From positions 1 to 64,000 of the forward strand of contig JAKAEE010000003.1 in NCBI GenBank assembly GCA_021820065.1: a stretch of DNA of 64,000 bases, written 5' to 3'. This DNA is from Bacteroidota bacterium. Lineage in GTDB: Bacteria; Bacteroidota; Ignavibacteria; Ignavibacteriales; Melioribacteraceae. The translations under genes and the position numbers were made by a program. Below the pieces are notes generated by a model, which was not told the origin of the DNA, did no database searches, and was given only the letters and a program-made list of their open reading frames with translations. Positions 50,605-59,278 of the stretch are shown here, in pieces. The first letter of the stretch is position 1. Every line of letters begins with the position of its first letter.

Positions 50605-52554
50605 ATGAGGGTTGCATTTTTATTCCTATTTGCATTCAGTGTCTTGACAGCACAGACAAGATTCGATTCACTAATTTCGAATATCAAATCCTTGCCTGAC
50701 ACAACTAAAGCTCGAATGCTTCTTGACTTCTGTTGGAATAACAGAAGCAGAAACCCACATCAGTCCTTAAACGGCGGGGAATCAGCGCTCAAAATTGCTC
50801 AATCGTTAAAAGATTTTAAGCTCCAGGCAAAGGCATACAATCTAATCGGTGTTGTTTATAGAAACTTGGGTAAGTATGAAAAAGCGATAGCATCATACAA
50901 AAATGCATTAAGAATTGCAGAATCCTCTGGCGATTCAACACAAATCGCGTATTCGTGCAACAACATCGGCGGGTTATACCGCCTTGAGGGGAACAACACA
51001 ATTGCGCTTGAATATATTTTACGGGGTTTAAAAATTTTCGAGAACCGTCACGATAAAGCAGGGATGGCTTTTTGCACTATCAATATAGGGTTGATTTACC
51101 GAAGCCAGCAAAATTATATCAAAGCGCTTGAGTACTTAGACTTCACATTGAAACTTCGCGATGAAATTAAAGATCTGCCAGGCAAAGCACTTGCTCTTAA
51201 CTTGATTGCAGAAATTCATTATGAACAAGGGGACATTAACGATGCGCTCAATTATTTTTTCGAAGTTGAAAAAGAATACACTGCCGTTGACGATAAAAAA
51301 GGATTAGCCGCAACGTGGGGCGGTATCGGAGATATTTATTATGATAAGAAAGACTACAAGAACGCCTTGCTATACAGAACCAAAGCTCTCGAAATGTCCA
51401 AGAAAATTAATTACCTGGAAGGATTGATCAATAATTATTGCAGCATAGGGTTGATTTACGCCAGACTTGGTCAGTTCGCAAAGGGAAGCGAATTTATGGA
51501 CGAAGCAAAAAGAACAGCGTCAGGCTTCAAAGAGGTTTATTCGCAGATGGAACTGGATAAATACCTTGCCGAGTTTTACGAGATTAAAAAAGATTATTCG
51601 CTTGCTATGACGCATTTGAAAAACTATCAAGCTCTGAAAGACTCGGTCAACAAGCTGGATAATATAGCGATGGTTACCGAAATGGAAGCTGTGCATAAAG
51701 CGGAAAAAGCCGAACGTGAAAATGCAATTCTGACGAAAGATATTGAAGCCGAGCGCCAACAAAGAAATAACTGGATTGTTATTGCACTGCTTGTTATAGC
51801 CATCGCAATAATTACTTACAATAGATATCACTCTAAAAAAATGGCGCATGTGAAGCTTCAAGAACTGAACGCACTGAAAGATAAATTTTTCAGTATCATT
51901 GCGCACGATCTTAAGAATCCGTTTAGCGTAATTTTTGCTTATACCGAGACACTGCTGAACCAATACAACGAGTTGGACGAGAAAGTAAAGTTGAAATTGC
52001 TCAACGATATTGATAAAACGAGCAAACAAACCTACCGCTTGCTGGAGAATCTTCTTTATTGGTCGCAAACCCAAACCGGAAAAATGGAATTTCATCCCGA
52101 TAATTTTGATTTGTCAGAATTGATTAGACAAACTTTTTCTTTGGTTGAGGGAGCCGCTAAAAACAAAAACATTGAACTAACGACTAATGTTGCCGACTCT
52201 GTTGATGTTTATGGCGATGAACAAATGATAAAACTGATTTTACGAAATTTAGTTACGAACGGGATTAAATTTACAAACAATGGCGGACGCGTTTCCGTTT
52301 TGTTAAGTGGCTCAGACGGGACCAATGAGATTTGCATAGAAGATACCGGCATAGGTATTTCTGAGGAGAAGCTGGGAAAACTTTTTAAAATAGAAAATGT
52401 TACAAAATCTGAAGGAACCGCCGGTGAAAAAGGCACAGGATTAGGATTAGTGCTCTGCAAAGAATTTGTTGAGAGACACGGCGGCAAAATTAGTGTGGAA
52501 AGCGAAGTCGGCAAAGGAAGTAAATTTATTTTAACCCTTCCTTCAAAGATTTGA
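50605..52554 (+). CDS. TPR-repeat sensor histidine kinase
   Basis: A 649-aa kinase with a signal peptide (MRVAFLFLFAFSVLTAQ), about seven TPR units (about 75-345, such as AKAYNLIGVVYRNLGKYEKAIASYKNAL) facing the periplasm, and one membrane helix (about 390-405). After a short linker comes HisKA with His434 (FFSIIAHDLKNP) and HATPase (NLVTNGIKFT, IEDTGIGI, GTGLGLVLCK). No response regulator is next to it. The kinase core is close to that of the PAS kinase at 21.9 kb. Periplasmic TPR input is frequent in Bacteroidota kinases. Confidence 0.93.
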   Translation: MRVAFLFLFAFSVLTAQTRFDSLISNIKSLPDTTKARMLLDFCWNNRSRNPHQSLNGGESALKIAQSLKDFKLQAKAYNLIGVVYRNLGKYEKAIASYKNALRIAESSGDSTQIAYSCNNIGGLYRLEGNNTIALEYILRGLKIFENRHDKAGMAFCTINIGLIYRSQQNYIKALEYLDFTLKLRDEIKDLPGKALALNLIAEIHYEQGDINDALNYFFEVEKEYTAVDDKKGLAATWGGIGDIYYDKKDYKNALLYRTKALEMSKKINYLEGLINNYCSIGLIYARLGQFAKGSEFMDEAKRTASGFKEVYSQMELDKYLAEFYEIKKDYSLAMTHLKNYQALKDSVNKLDNIAMVTEMEAVHKAEKAERENAILTKDIEAERQQRNNWIVIALLVIAIAIITYNRYHSKKMAHVKLQELNALKDKFFSIIAHDLKNPFSVIFAYTETLLNQYNELDEKVKLKLLNDIDKTSKQTYRLLENLLYWSQTQTGKMEFHPDNFDLSELIRQTFSLVEGAAKNKNIELTTNVADSVDVYGDEQMIKLILRNLVTNGIKFTNNGGRVSVLLSGSDGTNEICIEDTGIGISEEKLGKLFKIENVTKSEGTAGEKGTGLGLVLCKEFVERHGGKISVESEVGKGSKFILTLPSKI

Positions 52555-52690
52555 AAAATTTCTTTTATAACTACGCACTGATGGTCTATGTTTTTAGACG
52601 GATTCATTATTTTTGTTCTCAGATTTAGTTTTCGAAATCCGCAATATTTTATATTAAATTTCAATGTCTTAAAAGTTAGGAATAATTATT

Positions 52691-53308
52691 ATGCTAAAAT
52701 TTTTAATACCAAAAGAAGAAAAATACTTCCAATATTTTAACGAGATGATTGCTAACGTTGTTGCTATGGCGGAACTGACAAAAAAATTATTTTCGGAATT
52801 GCCATACAACGCGGAAGTGATTCATCAAATCAAATCGCTGGAAAAACGATGCGATGAAATATCTTCCCGTGTAATTAAAAAGCTCAACAAGACGTTTATT
52901 ACACCATTTGATAGAGAAGATATCTTAACACTTACGAAAAGAATAGAAGGTGTGAGCAACGCATTAAAATCTTTGGCGGTGAGACTCGAAATTGTGAATC
53001 TCGATGTTGCGCTGGATTCCGCTATTAAGCTAACGGAAATCATTCATCTTCAAGTAACCGAGTTGCAAGCTGCTATTAGTAAACTTAAAGAAAGAGACGA
53101 GGTTGAAAATCACTGCAAAGTGGTGAAAGATTTGGAATCGGAAGCAGATATAATTCATCAAGAAACCCTAAAGAAAATTTTTGCGACAACCAATGATGCA
53201 GTAATGCTAATCAAGAAAAGAGACATCCTTGATATGCTGGAAAAAACTATAGATAGAAATCAACTTGTTGCAAACCTAATCTTAATAATCTTTATCAAAA
53301 ATAGTTGA
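52691..53308 (+). CDS. DUF47 phosphate transport accessory protein (PhoU-like)
   Basis: A 205-aa all-helical protein of the DUF47 family (PitA-accessory, distant PhoU relative). It has LIPKEEKYFQYFNEMIANVV at the N-terminus, KRCDEISSRVIKKLNKTFITPFDREDI in the middle and HQETLKKIF near the end. These proteins are thought to regulate or support the low-affinity phosphate transporter that lies beside them. Here the Pit gene follows after 9 nt, which supports that role. Confidence 0.9.
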   Translation: MLKFLIPKEEKYFQYFNEMIANVVAMAELTKKLFSELPYNAEVIHQIKSLEKRCDEISSRVIKKLNKTFITPFDREDILTLTKRIEGVSNALKSLAVRLEIVNLDVALDSAIKLTEIIHLQVTELQAAISKLKERDEVENHCKVVKDLESEADIIHQETLKKIFATTNDAVMLIKKRDILDMLEKTIDRNQLVANLILIIFIKNS

Positions 53309-53317
53309 CGGATAAAA

Positions 53318-54310
53318 ATGACATTTCCCATACTCATCATTTCAATGGCTCTCATATTTGATTTCTATAATGGAATGAATGATGCAGCAAACTCTATAGC
53401 CACCGTAGTATCTACAAGAGTTCTCTCGCCGATTCAAGCGGTTGCGTGGGCAGCCTTTTTTAATTTCTTCGCAGCGTTTACATTCGGTGTCAGCGTAGCA
53501 AACACAATTGGCAAAGGCATCGTTGATGTTTCGGTGATAGATAACTTTGTTTTAATCTCGTCATTAGCCGGCGCCATACTTACAAGTTCCGTAGCAACCC
53601 ACATGGGATATCCTATCAGCGTGTCTCATGCAATAATCGGCGGTTTGGGCGGTGCAGCTTTAACTAAAGCTGGCGCTGCCTCTTTGATAGTGTCTGGCTA
53701 TACTAAAGTCTTCATCTTCATTTTTTTAGCACCAATTCTTGGACTTGTAATTGCATTGTTCTTTTCAATTATTACACTTTGGGTTGTGAAAAACAGTGTA
53801 CCGAGAAGAGTGGACAGTATTTTTCGGAAACTTCAATTAATTTCTGCCGCACTTTATAGTTTAAGTCACGGAACCAACGATGCGCAAAAAACGATGGGGA
53901 TTATTGCTATTGTTTTATTTACCAACGGACTGCTTGGAGGAAGTTTTTACGTTCCGTTTTGGGTTGTAATACTTAGTCATTCGGTAATAGCATTAGGAAC
54001 ATTTATCGGCGGCTGGAAAGTAATTAAAACTCTCGGCATGAGGATGACAAAGTTGACACCTTTTGGTGGGTTTAGTGCTGAAACATCCGCAGGCTTAACT
54101 ATTTTGGGTGCAACTGCCTTTGGTATTCCGGTCAGCACAACACATACGATTACTGGTTCAATTGCCGGAGTTGGTCTCGTGAAGGGGGTTGGCGGAATCA
54201 AATGGTCGGTTGCAAAGAATATTTTGTGGGCGTGGATTTTAACAATTCCAATGTCGGCATTCTTTTCATTTGCTACTTATTCAATTTTGAAAGCGCTTTT
54301 TCTTTCATAG
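53318..54310 (+). CDS. Inorganic phosphate transporter, Pit family
   Basis: A membrane permease of 330 aa that takes up phosphate with a metal or H+/Na+. It has about ten helices and the two PHO4 signatures in inverted order: FYNGMNDAANSIATVVSTRVL in the N-terminal half and SHGTNDAQKTMGIIA in the C-terminal half. GYPISVSHAIIGG and GIPVSTTHTITGSIAGVG are also conserved. It forms a two-gene unit with the DUF47 protein. I see no pho box. Confidence 0.93.
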   Translation: MTFPILIISMALIFDFYNGMNDAANSIATVVSTRVLSPIQAVAWAAFFNFFAAFTFGVSVANTIGKGIVDVSVIDNFVLISSLAGAILTSSVATHMGYPISVSHAIIGGLGGAALTKAGAASLIVSGYTKVFIFIFLAPILGLVIALFFSIITLWVVKNSVPRRVDSIFRKLQLISAALYSLSHGTNDAQKTMGIIAIVLFTNGLLGGSFYVPFWVVILSHSVIALGTFIGGWKVIKTLGMRMTKLTPFGGFSAETSAGLTILGATAFGIPVSTTHTITGSIAGVGLVKGVGGIKWSVAKNILWAWILTIPMSAFFSFATYSILKALFLS

Positions 54311-54499
54311 CACAGAATTAGCTTTGTCTTGGATTCTAACTATTCCTCTCAGCACGTTGGTATCCGCAATTGCGTATATGATTGTAAAATTATTTTGATT
54401 GAAGACTTCATTGTTCGCGCATAATTTTGAACCGGCTCCAACTTCTATCTTCTAACTCCTTTTAGTATATTTGCGCGAAAAATTTTTAAGAGGTGTACC
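54311..54499 (+). promoter_or_regulatory. glyS upstream region with promoter and Shine-Dalgarno
   Basis: A 7-nt-period array (54434-54461) runs into a TATATTTG -7 box (54466-54473). AAGAGGTG (54488-54495) is a good Shine-Dalgarno, four bases ahead of ATC at 54500. No ATG, GTG or TTG in the right frame lies between the promoter and the conserved protein. Confidence 0.6.
54434..54461. repeat. 7-nt period tandem array upstream of glyS (heptad array 6)
   Basis: Units read GGCTCCA, ACTTCTA, TCTTCTA, ACTCCTT. The array ends five bases before the TATATTTG promoter box. Confidence 0.55.
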
Positions 54500-55993
54500 A
54501 TCGCTAAGAATCAGAATGAACCAGTCTCGCCGAGTCAAGGCGGGACTGTAGAAAAAATTGTATCGCTTGCCAAACGTAGAGGATTTGTATTTCAGTCAAG
54601 CGAAATATATGGCGGATTAAACGGCTGCTGGGATTACGGTCCGCTCGGCGTTGAACTCTTGAAGAACGTTAAAGAAGAATGGTGGAAAGCGATGACCTAC
54701 CGTGAGGATGTCGAAGGTCTGGACGCATCAATACTAATGCATCCGCGCGTTTGGGAAGCCTCCGGTCACGTTGAAAACTTTACTGATCCAATGATTGACT
54801 GCAAACAATGCAAAGCGAGATTCAGATTAGATACACTGGCGGAACTCCTTTCCAATAAGAATAAAGAAAAAGGGTTGATCGAACTGCAAAAAACCGCTGA
54901 AGGTGAAGCGGTAATTCAATCGTTGGATTCTAATCTATCTCTTAATGATAAAGTTACGGCTGTTCTTGAAAATCCAAACGCCGCTCCGAAATTTTTAGAG
55001 TTGCTCAACTGTCCTCAATGCGGAAACAAAGGCACATTCACTCAGCCGCGAAAATTCAATTTGATGTTCAAAACTTTTCTCGGTCCTGTTGACGATTCTG
55101 CAAACATAATTTATCTGCGACCGGAGACCGCTCAAGGTATTTTTGTAAACTTTTTGAACGTTTTGAATTCAAGCCGCCAAAAACTTCCGTTTGGAATTGC
55201 GCAGATCGGCAAAGCGTTCCGTAATGAAATTAACACAAAAAACTTTTTGTTCCGCACGCGCGAATTTGAACAGATGGAAATGCAATATTTCTGCAAACAA
55301 GGAACCGATAAGCAGCATTACGATGAATGGAAAGAAAGAAGAATTAGCTGGTTCAAATCGCTTGGAATGACCGCTGACAAATTACGATTTCACGATCACC
55401 CGAAAGATAAACTTGCTCACTACGCAAAAGAAGCGACAGATATTGAATATGAATTTCCGTTCGGCTGGGGAGAGATAGAAGGAATTCACAACAGAACCGA
55501 TTTTGATTTGAGCCGGCATCAAGAATATTCCGGCAAGTCGCAGCTATATTTTGACGATGAGACGAAGGAGAAATTTATTCCGTACATCATAGAAACATCC
55601 GCCGGTGCGAGCCGATCATTCATGGCGTTTTTAGTTGATGCGTATTATGAAGAGGAAGTCCGCGGTGAACAAAGAAGCGTTTTAAGATTTCATCCCAAGT
55701 TAGCGCCGATTAAAGCGGCAATTCTCCCGCTCGTCAACAAAGACGGTATGCCGGAGATCGCGAAGAAAATTGAAAGCGACTTAAGACCATTCTTAAGAAT
55801 TTTCTACGATGACAAAGGTGCAGTTGGTCGTCGTTACAGAAGAATGGATGAAGCCGGAACGCCATTCTGCATTACAGTTGACACGCAGACATTGCATGAC
55901 GAAACCGTTACTGTTCGTGAGCGCGATTCGATGGAGCAGGTGAGAGTTTCAATTAGCGGATTGTTGAATTATCTTCTAGAGAAACTAAGATAA
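54500..55993 (+). CDS. glyS: Glycyl-tRNA synthetase, single-chain type, apparent ATC start
   Basis: The dimeric (non-alpha/beta) GlyRS. The track starts it at TTG 54659, but the frame upstream already encodes the conserved VEKIVSLAKRRGFVFQSSEIYGGLNGCWDYGPLGVELL, so about 53 residues were missed. Following this back gives ATC GCT AAG AAT (xAKN), with AAGAGGTG four bases before the ATC and no canonical start in frame. The class II motifs are RPETAQGIFVNF, GKAFRNEI and REFEQMEMQYF. Zinc-like cysteines (CKQCKARF, CPQCGNKG) lie in the first half. Total length is 497 aa, normal for the family. Confidence 0.9.
   Translation: MAKNQNEPVSPSQGGTVEKIVSLAKRRGFVFQSSEIYGGLNGCWDYGPLGVELLKNVKEEWWKAMTYREDVEGLDASILMHPRVWEASGHVENFTDPMIDCKQCKARFRLDTLAELLSNKNKEKGLIELQKTAEGEAVIQSLDSNLSLNDKVTAVLENPNAAPKFLELLNCPQCGNKGTFTQPRKFNLMFKTFLGPVDDSANIIYLRPETAQGIFVNFLNVLNSSRQKLPFGIAQIGKAFRNEINTKNFLFRTREFEQMEMQYFCKQGTDKQHYDEWKERRISWFKSLGMTADKLRFHDHPKDKLAHYAKEATDIEYEFPFGWGEIEGIHNRTDFDLSRHQEYSGKSQLYFDDETKEKFIPYIIETSAGASRSFMAFLVDAYYEEEVRGEQRSVLRFHPKLAPIKAAILPLVNKDGMPEIAKKIESDLRPFLRIFYDDKGAVGRRYRRMDEAGTPFCITVDTQTLHDETVTVRERDSMEQVRVSISGLLNYLLEKLR
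54522..54548. repeat. 27-nt palindrome inside glyS 5' coding region
   Basis: CAGTCTCGCC, loop GAGTCAA, GGCGGGACTG has 10-nt arms with one G-T wobble. It lies 23 nt after the apparent start and encodes PVSPSQGG in frame, in a part of the N-terminus that is variable in length. Confidence 0.65.
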
Positions 55994-56001
55994 GTATGCC
56001 A

Positions 56002-56026
56002 TGGAGACGCGCTTGACACGTCTCCA
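56002..56026. repeat. Intergenic palindrome between convergent genes (hairpin F)
   Basis: TGGAGACG, CGCTTGACA, CGTCTCCA forms an 8-bp stem between the glyS stop and the end of the M61-like gene. Its GAGACG arm recalls hairpin A, and CTTGACA recalls hairpin B. It may end transcription in both directions, although no T-run is present. Confidence 0.7.
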
Positions 56027-56035
56027 CCCCTTCGA

Positions 56036-57604
56036 TCACTCAACCTCAAACCACCATAAACAATTTTTATCAATCGACTGATTTTCATTTTTCGGTTTGT
56101 AAAACGGTATAAAATATTTCTCGCCGATCAACCAGAATTTTTTCTCTTTAAGAATTTCTAAAGTAAAACATGGTCCAAGTGCCTCTGCACTAACTTTAAA
56201 AGAAACATTCGAATTTAATGTCCGCATGATATCGGATAGGACCGCATCGCCGGCATAGAACCGAATAAGCGCGCTCAAACTTCCGTTGGAAAGAATCAGC
56301 GCTTCGGTGCGGCACCTTTTGTATAAGTCGCGCATAAGATCGTCCAGCGATTTTTGCCCGTTGGAATTTTTCATGATAGCACAGTTTATGTTGCTCGCAA
56401 AGATGTCGCCGCGTAAAAAAGGAAGTTTGTTTAGATCTTCATCGCTCCAGAATTCTTTGACGAGTCTTTCGTTCTTTTCGTATCTGACCGGAGAAGTAAA
56501 ATATTGCCTGAGAACTTGGTTGAACTGATTAACGTACTCATCCAAAGAAATTAATCTGGCTCGTAGAAGCAGCAACCTTCCATAATAACTGGCGAAGCCC
56601 TCTTTGAACCAATAAATTAATTCTTGAGGATCGGCAAAAGTAATTCCGTCGCCCAGCCAATTGTGAAAGTATTCACGCGCAATGGATTGTTTGAGCTGGT
56701 AATCCAACGTTTTATCAGGCGAAAGAAATAAAGAAAGCGCGTTGGTTCTCGACGTTGCAATTTGGGAATCCTTTTCTTCCATCGGAAGAACAATTTCAAC
56801 GGTAAATGTTGAACTGTAATCGTTCCAAAATTTTCTTTCGGCATTGAAAATATTTGTTGAAAAGTCGCAAAGTTGATCTTCAGGAAAATTCCATTGACCT
56901 CTTATGGCAAAGTAAACCGGGGACTGCCCGATCATGCGCTGATAAATTCTGTAATCGCCGCCGGCAAAAACCGCATGTCTGAACTTCCAGAGAGGAATCT
57001 TTACCTCTTGAATTTTTTGATTGACACCGAAACTGTTGGCAAGATTCCAGTTGGACGGCATGTGGTTCCATGCAATCCGTATGTTGCACTCTGTATTTAG
57101 ATCCCATGCGGGCAAAATGAAAAACGTATCGCTGTAAAAATGGAAATATTTTTTGTTAACGATAGCCATGTAATAATTTTCTGCTTCGATCTCACCGTCG
57201 CGCGTTTCTTCGAACTGATAATAAATGCGCACAACAGTATTCGGCGTGTAACGGACAGTTTTGATTTCCGGTTTGTCCGTATCGTCGATATAAGTATTTG
57301 GCGATAAGGTTTTTAGAAATCTCACGCCTGAATTATTTCTGCTGCTTGTTTGTGAATTCGGAAAAATTATTTTTGTGGTTCCGGATTTATCGCCTTGGAA
57401 TTCGAGCACAACGATCAATCTGAAGGCGTTTACATCATAGAATGGTTCAATAGAATAGCTTATGTCCGGGCTCTGGTTCTCCCGCGCACGAGAGAATTTA
57501 TTTGCTTCTCCGGCTAATTTTCCGTTAAAAGAAAATTCTTGGGTATTGGAGAAGATTAAAAATGAAATTGTTAGAATTAAAAATTGTAGACGTATTTTCA
57601 TCAA
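56036..57604 (-). CDS. M61-like (glycyl aminopeptidase) protein with altered zinc motif
   Basis: A secreted protein of 522 aa (signal MKIRLQFLILTISFLIFS). The C-terminal half matches the M61 peptidase domain: the active helix and the third ligand region (YWFKEGFASYYGRLLLLRA, Glu335) are present. The HExxH zinc motif should be HEYFH, but the sequence gives AREYFHNW: Arg310 replaces the first His, while Glu311 and His314 are kept. The codon is CGT, one transition from CAT. The PDZ domain often found after M61 is lacking. It may be an inactive relative, or the base may be wrong. It faces glyS. Confidence 0.72.
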   Translation of the reverse strand: MMKIRLQFLILTISFLIFSNTQEFSFNGKLAGEANKFSRARENQSPDISYSIEPFYDVNAFRLIVVLEFQGDKSGTTKIIFPNSQTSSRNNSGVRFLKTLSPNTYIDDTDKPEIKTVRYTPNTVVRIYYQFEETRDGEIEAENYYMAIVNKKYFHFYSDTFFILPAWDLNTECNIRIAWNHMPSNWNLANSFGVNQKIQEVKIPLWKFRHAVFAGGDYRIYQRMIGQSPVYFAIRGQWNFPEDQLCDFSTNIFNAERKFWNDYSSTFTVEIVLPMEEKDSQIATSRTNALSLFLSPDKTLDYQLKQSIAREYFHNWLGDGITFADPQELIYWFKEGFASYYGRLLLLRARLISLDEYVNQFNQVLRQYFTSPVRYEKNERLVKEFWSDEDLNKLPFLRGDIFASNINCAIMKNSNGQKSLDDLMRDLYKRCRTEALILSNGSLSALIRFYAGDAVLSDIMRTLNSNVSFKVSAEALGPCFTLEILKEKKFWLIGEKYFIPFYKPKNENQSIDKNCLWWFEVE

Positions 57605-57873
57605 TAAACAGAAAATTTTATTAACTTTATTGTAGTATTACAAAATTAATTTGTGATATAAAATACAAATATTTAGTTGGACTTATCCCACAAACAGACA
57701 GTTCTATACACGGCGGGGAAATTGAAGCCAAAGGAAATTTTTAAGAGTAGTTACCAACTTTTTAGACGTAAGAACGTCAAAATTTTCACTATTCCTTTGG
57801 ATTTTGTTAATTTTCAAACGATAAAAACATTGCAACACTATTACAATTCAAATCATTTCAAGGAGCCATCCTA
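57605..57873. other. Intergenic region before M16 peptidase genes
   Basis: This 269-nt A/T-rich gap lies between divergent genes. The track ORF 57677-57874 starts at TTG, has no ribosome binding site and looks spurious. I see no certain promoter. Confidence 0.5.
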
Positions 57874-59199
57874 ATGAAAAGAAAACTCATTTTGTTTTTC
57901 GTTTTGGTCACGTTTGTATTGGTCAACGGTCAAGCGAGAAAGATTGACTTTACGGAGTACAAACTAAGTAACGGTTTGAATGTCATTTTGCACAAAGACA
58001 ATTCTACTCCAATAGTTGCCGTGACGGTTCTGTATCATGTCGGAAGTAAAAATGAAGATCCGCAACGAACCGGATTTGCGCATTTCTTCGAGCACTTGAT
58101 GTTTGAAGGCTCGCCGAATATTCCTCGCGAGGGATACTTTAAAATTGTGGAAGGTGCCGGCGGACAGTTAAATGCCAATACTTCACAGGATAGAACTTTT
58201 TATTATGAAGTACTTCCCTCCAATCAATTGGCGCTCGGTCTCTACATGGAATCCGAAAGAATGCTTCATCTTAAGATAGACAGCATCGGAGTTGAGACGC
58301 AGCGAAAAGTTGTTAAGGAAGAAAGGAAACAAAGTTTAGATAACCGCCCGTACGGAACCCTCATCGAAAGACTTTTTGCAGATGCATACAAAGTTCATCC
58401 TTACCGATGGACGCCAATCGGAAGCGTTCAGTATATCGATCAGGCAAAACTCGGCGAGTTCATTGCTTTCTACAAAAGATATTACGTTCCACAGAATGCT
58501 ACGTTATCGATTGCGGGTGATATTGATATAAACAAAACTAAAGATCTCGTCGAAAAATATTTTGGAGATATTCCTAAGGGGACAGAAGAAATCTATAGAC
58601 CAAAAGAAGTTGAACCGGTGAAAACCGCGGAAGTGCGCGATACTGTTTATGATAAAGTTCAACTGCCGTTGGTCTGCGAAGCGTATCATATGCCGGCTGA
58701 GGGAACGCCGGATTACTACTCACTCAGTATGTTAACAACACTTTTGTCGGACGGTGAGAGTTCGAGACTTACAAAAGAAATTAAGGACAAACAGCAGAAA
58801 GCATTGTTTGTCGGATCGTTCCCGTTTCCGCTTGAGGACCCGGGCTTATTTATAATATACGGATTGCCGAACATTGGCGTTAAGGCGGAAGATTTGGAAT
58901 CTTCATTCCAAACGGAAATTGATAAGGTGAAAAATAGTTTGATAAGTGAAACCGAATTTGAAAAAGTCCGCAACCAGGTTGAGAGCGAGTTTGTACAGAG
59001 AAATTCTACAATGAGAGGAATAGCAGAAAGCCTGGCTGATTATTCAGTTTATTACGGCGATGCTAACTTGATTAATACCGAGATTCAACGTTACATGAAA
59101 GTTACACGCGAAGACATAAAACGTGTTGCCGATAAATATCTTACAAAGGAAAACAGAGTTGTTCTTTATTACTTGCCGAAATCGATGGAGAAAAAGTAA
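57874..59199 (+). CDS. M16 zinc peptidase, active subunit
   Basis: A secreted pitrilysin-family protease (signal MKRKLILFFVLVTFVLVNGQ). The inverted zinc motif HFFEHLMFEG (HxxEH) is complete, with the downstream Glu in VVKEERKQSLDN. The first half has the peptidase domain and the second the M16 C domain (GDIDINKTKDLVEKYFGDIP). Its 441-aa size fits one half of the M16B dimer, and the next gene encodes a non-catalytic mate. AAGGAG stands 7 nt before the ATG. Probably a periplasmic peptide-degrading pair. Confidence 0.93.
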   Translation: MKRKLILFFVLVTFVLVNGQARKIDFTEYKLSNGLNVILHKDNSTPIVAVTVLYHVGSKNEDPQRTGFAHFFEHLMFEGSPNIPREGYFKIVEGAGGQLNANTSQDRTFYYEVLPSNQLALGLYMESERMLHLKIDSIGVETQRKVVKEERKQSLDNRPYGTLIERLFADAYKVHPYRWTPIGSVQYIDQAKLGEFIAFYKRYYVPQNATLSIAGDIDINKTKDLVEKYFGDIPKGTEEIYRPKEVEPVKTAEVRDTVYDKVQLPLVCEAYHMPAEGTPDYYSLSMLTTLLSDGESSRLTKEIKDKQQKALFVGSFPFPLEDPGLFIIYGLPNIGVKAEDLESSFQTEIDKVKNSLISETEFEKVRNQVESEFVQRNSTMRGIAESLADYSVYYGDANLINTEIQRYMKVTREDIKRVADKYLTKENRVVLYYLPKSMEKK

Positions 59200-59278
59200 A
59201 GTGATAGAAGAAAAATTTCCGCTTGTCATGATTGCGGATTACTTATCAATAAAAGTTTGAAATTAATCGGAGTATAAA

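Noticed and set aside
51520-52095. 191-aa minus-strand ORF
   Set aside because: It is antisense to the TPR kinase core, whose motifs are clear; a shadow.
57677-57874. 65-aa plus-strand ORF before the M16 genes
   Set aside because: TTG start, no Shine-Dalgarno and no recognisable feature; it runs into the true M16 ribosome binding site.
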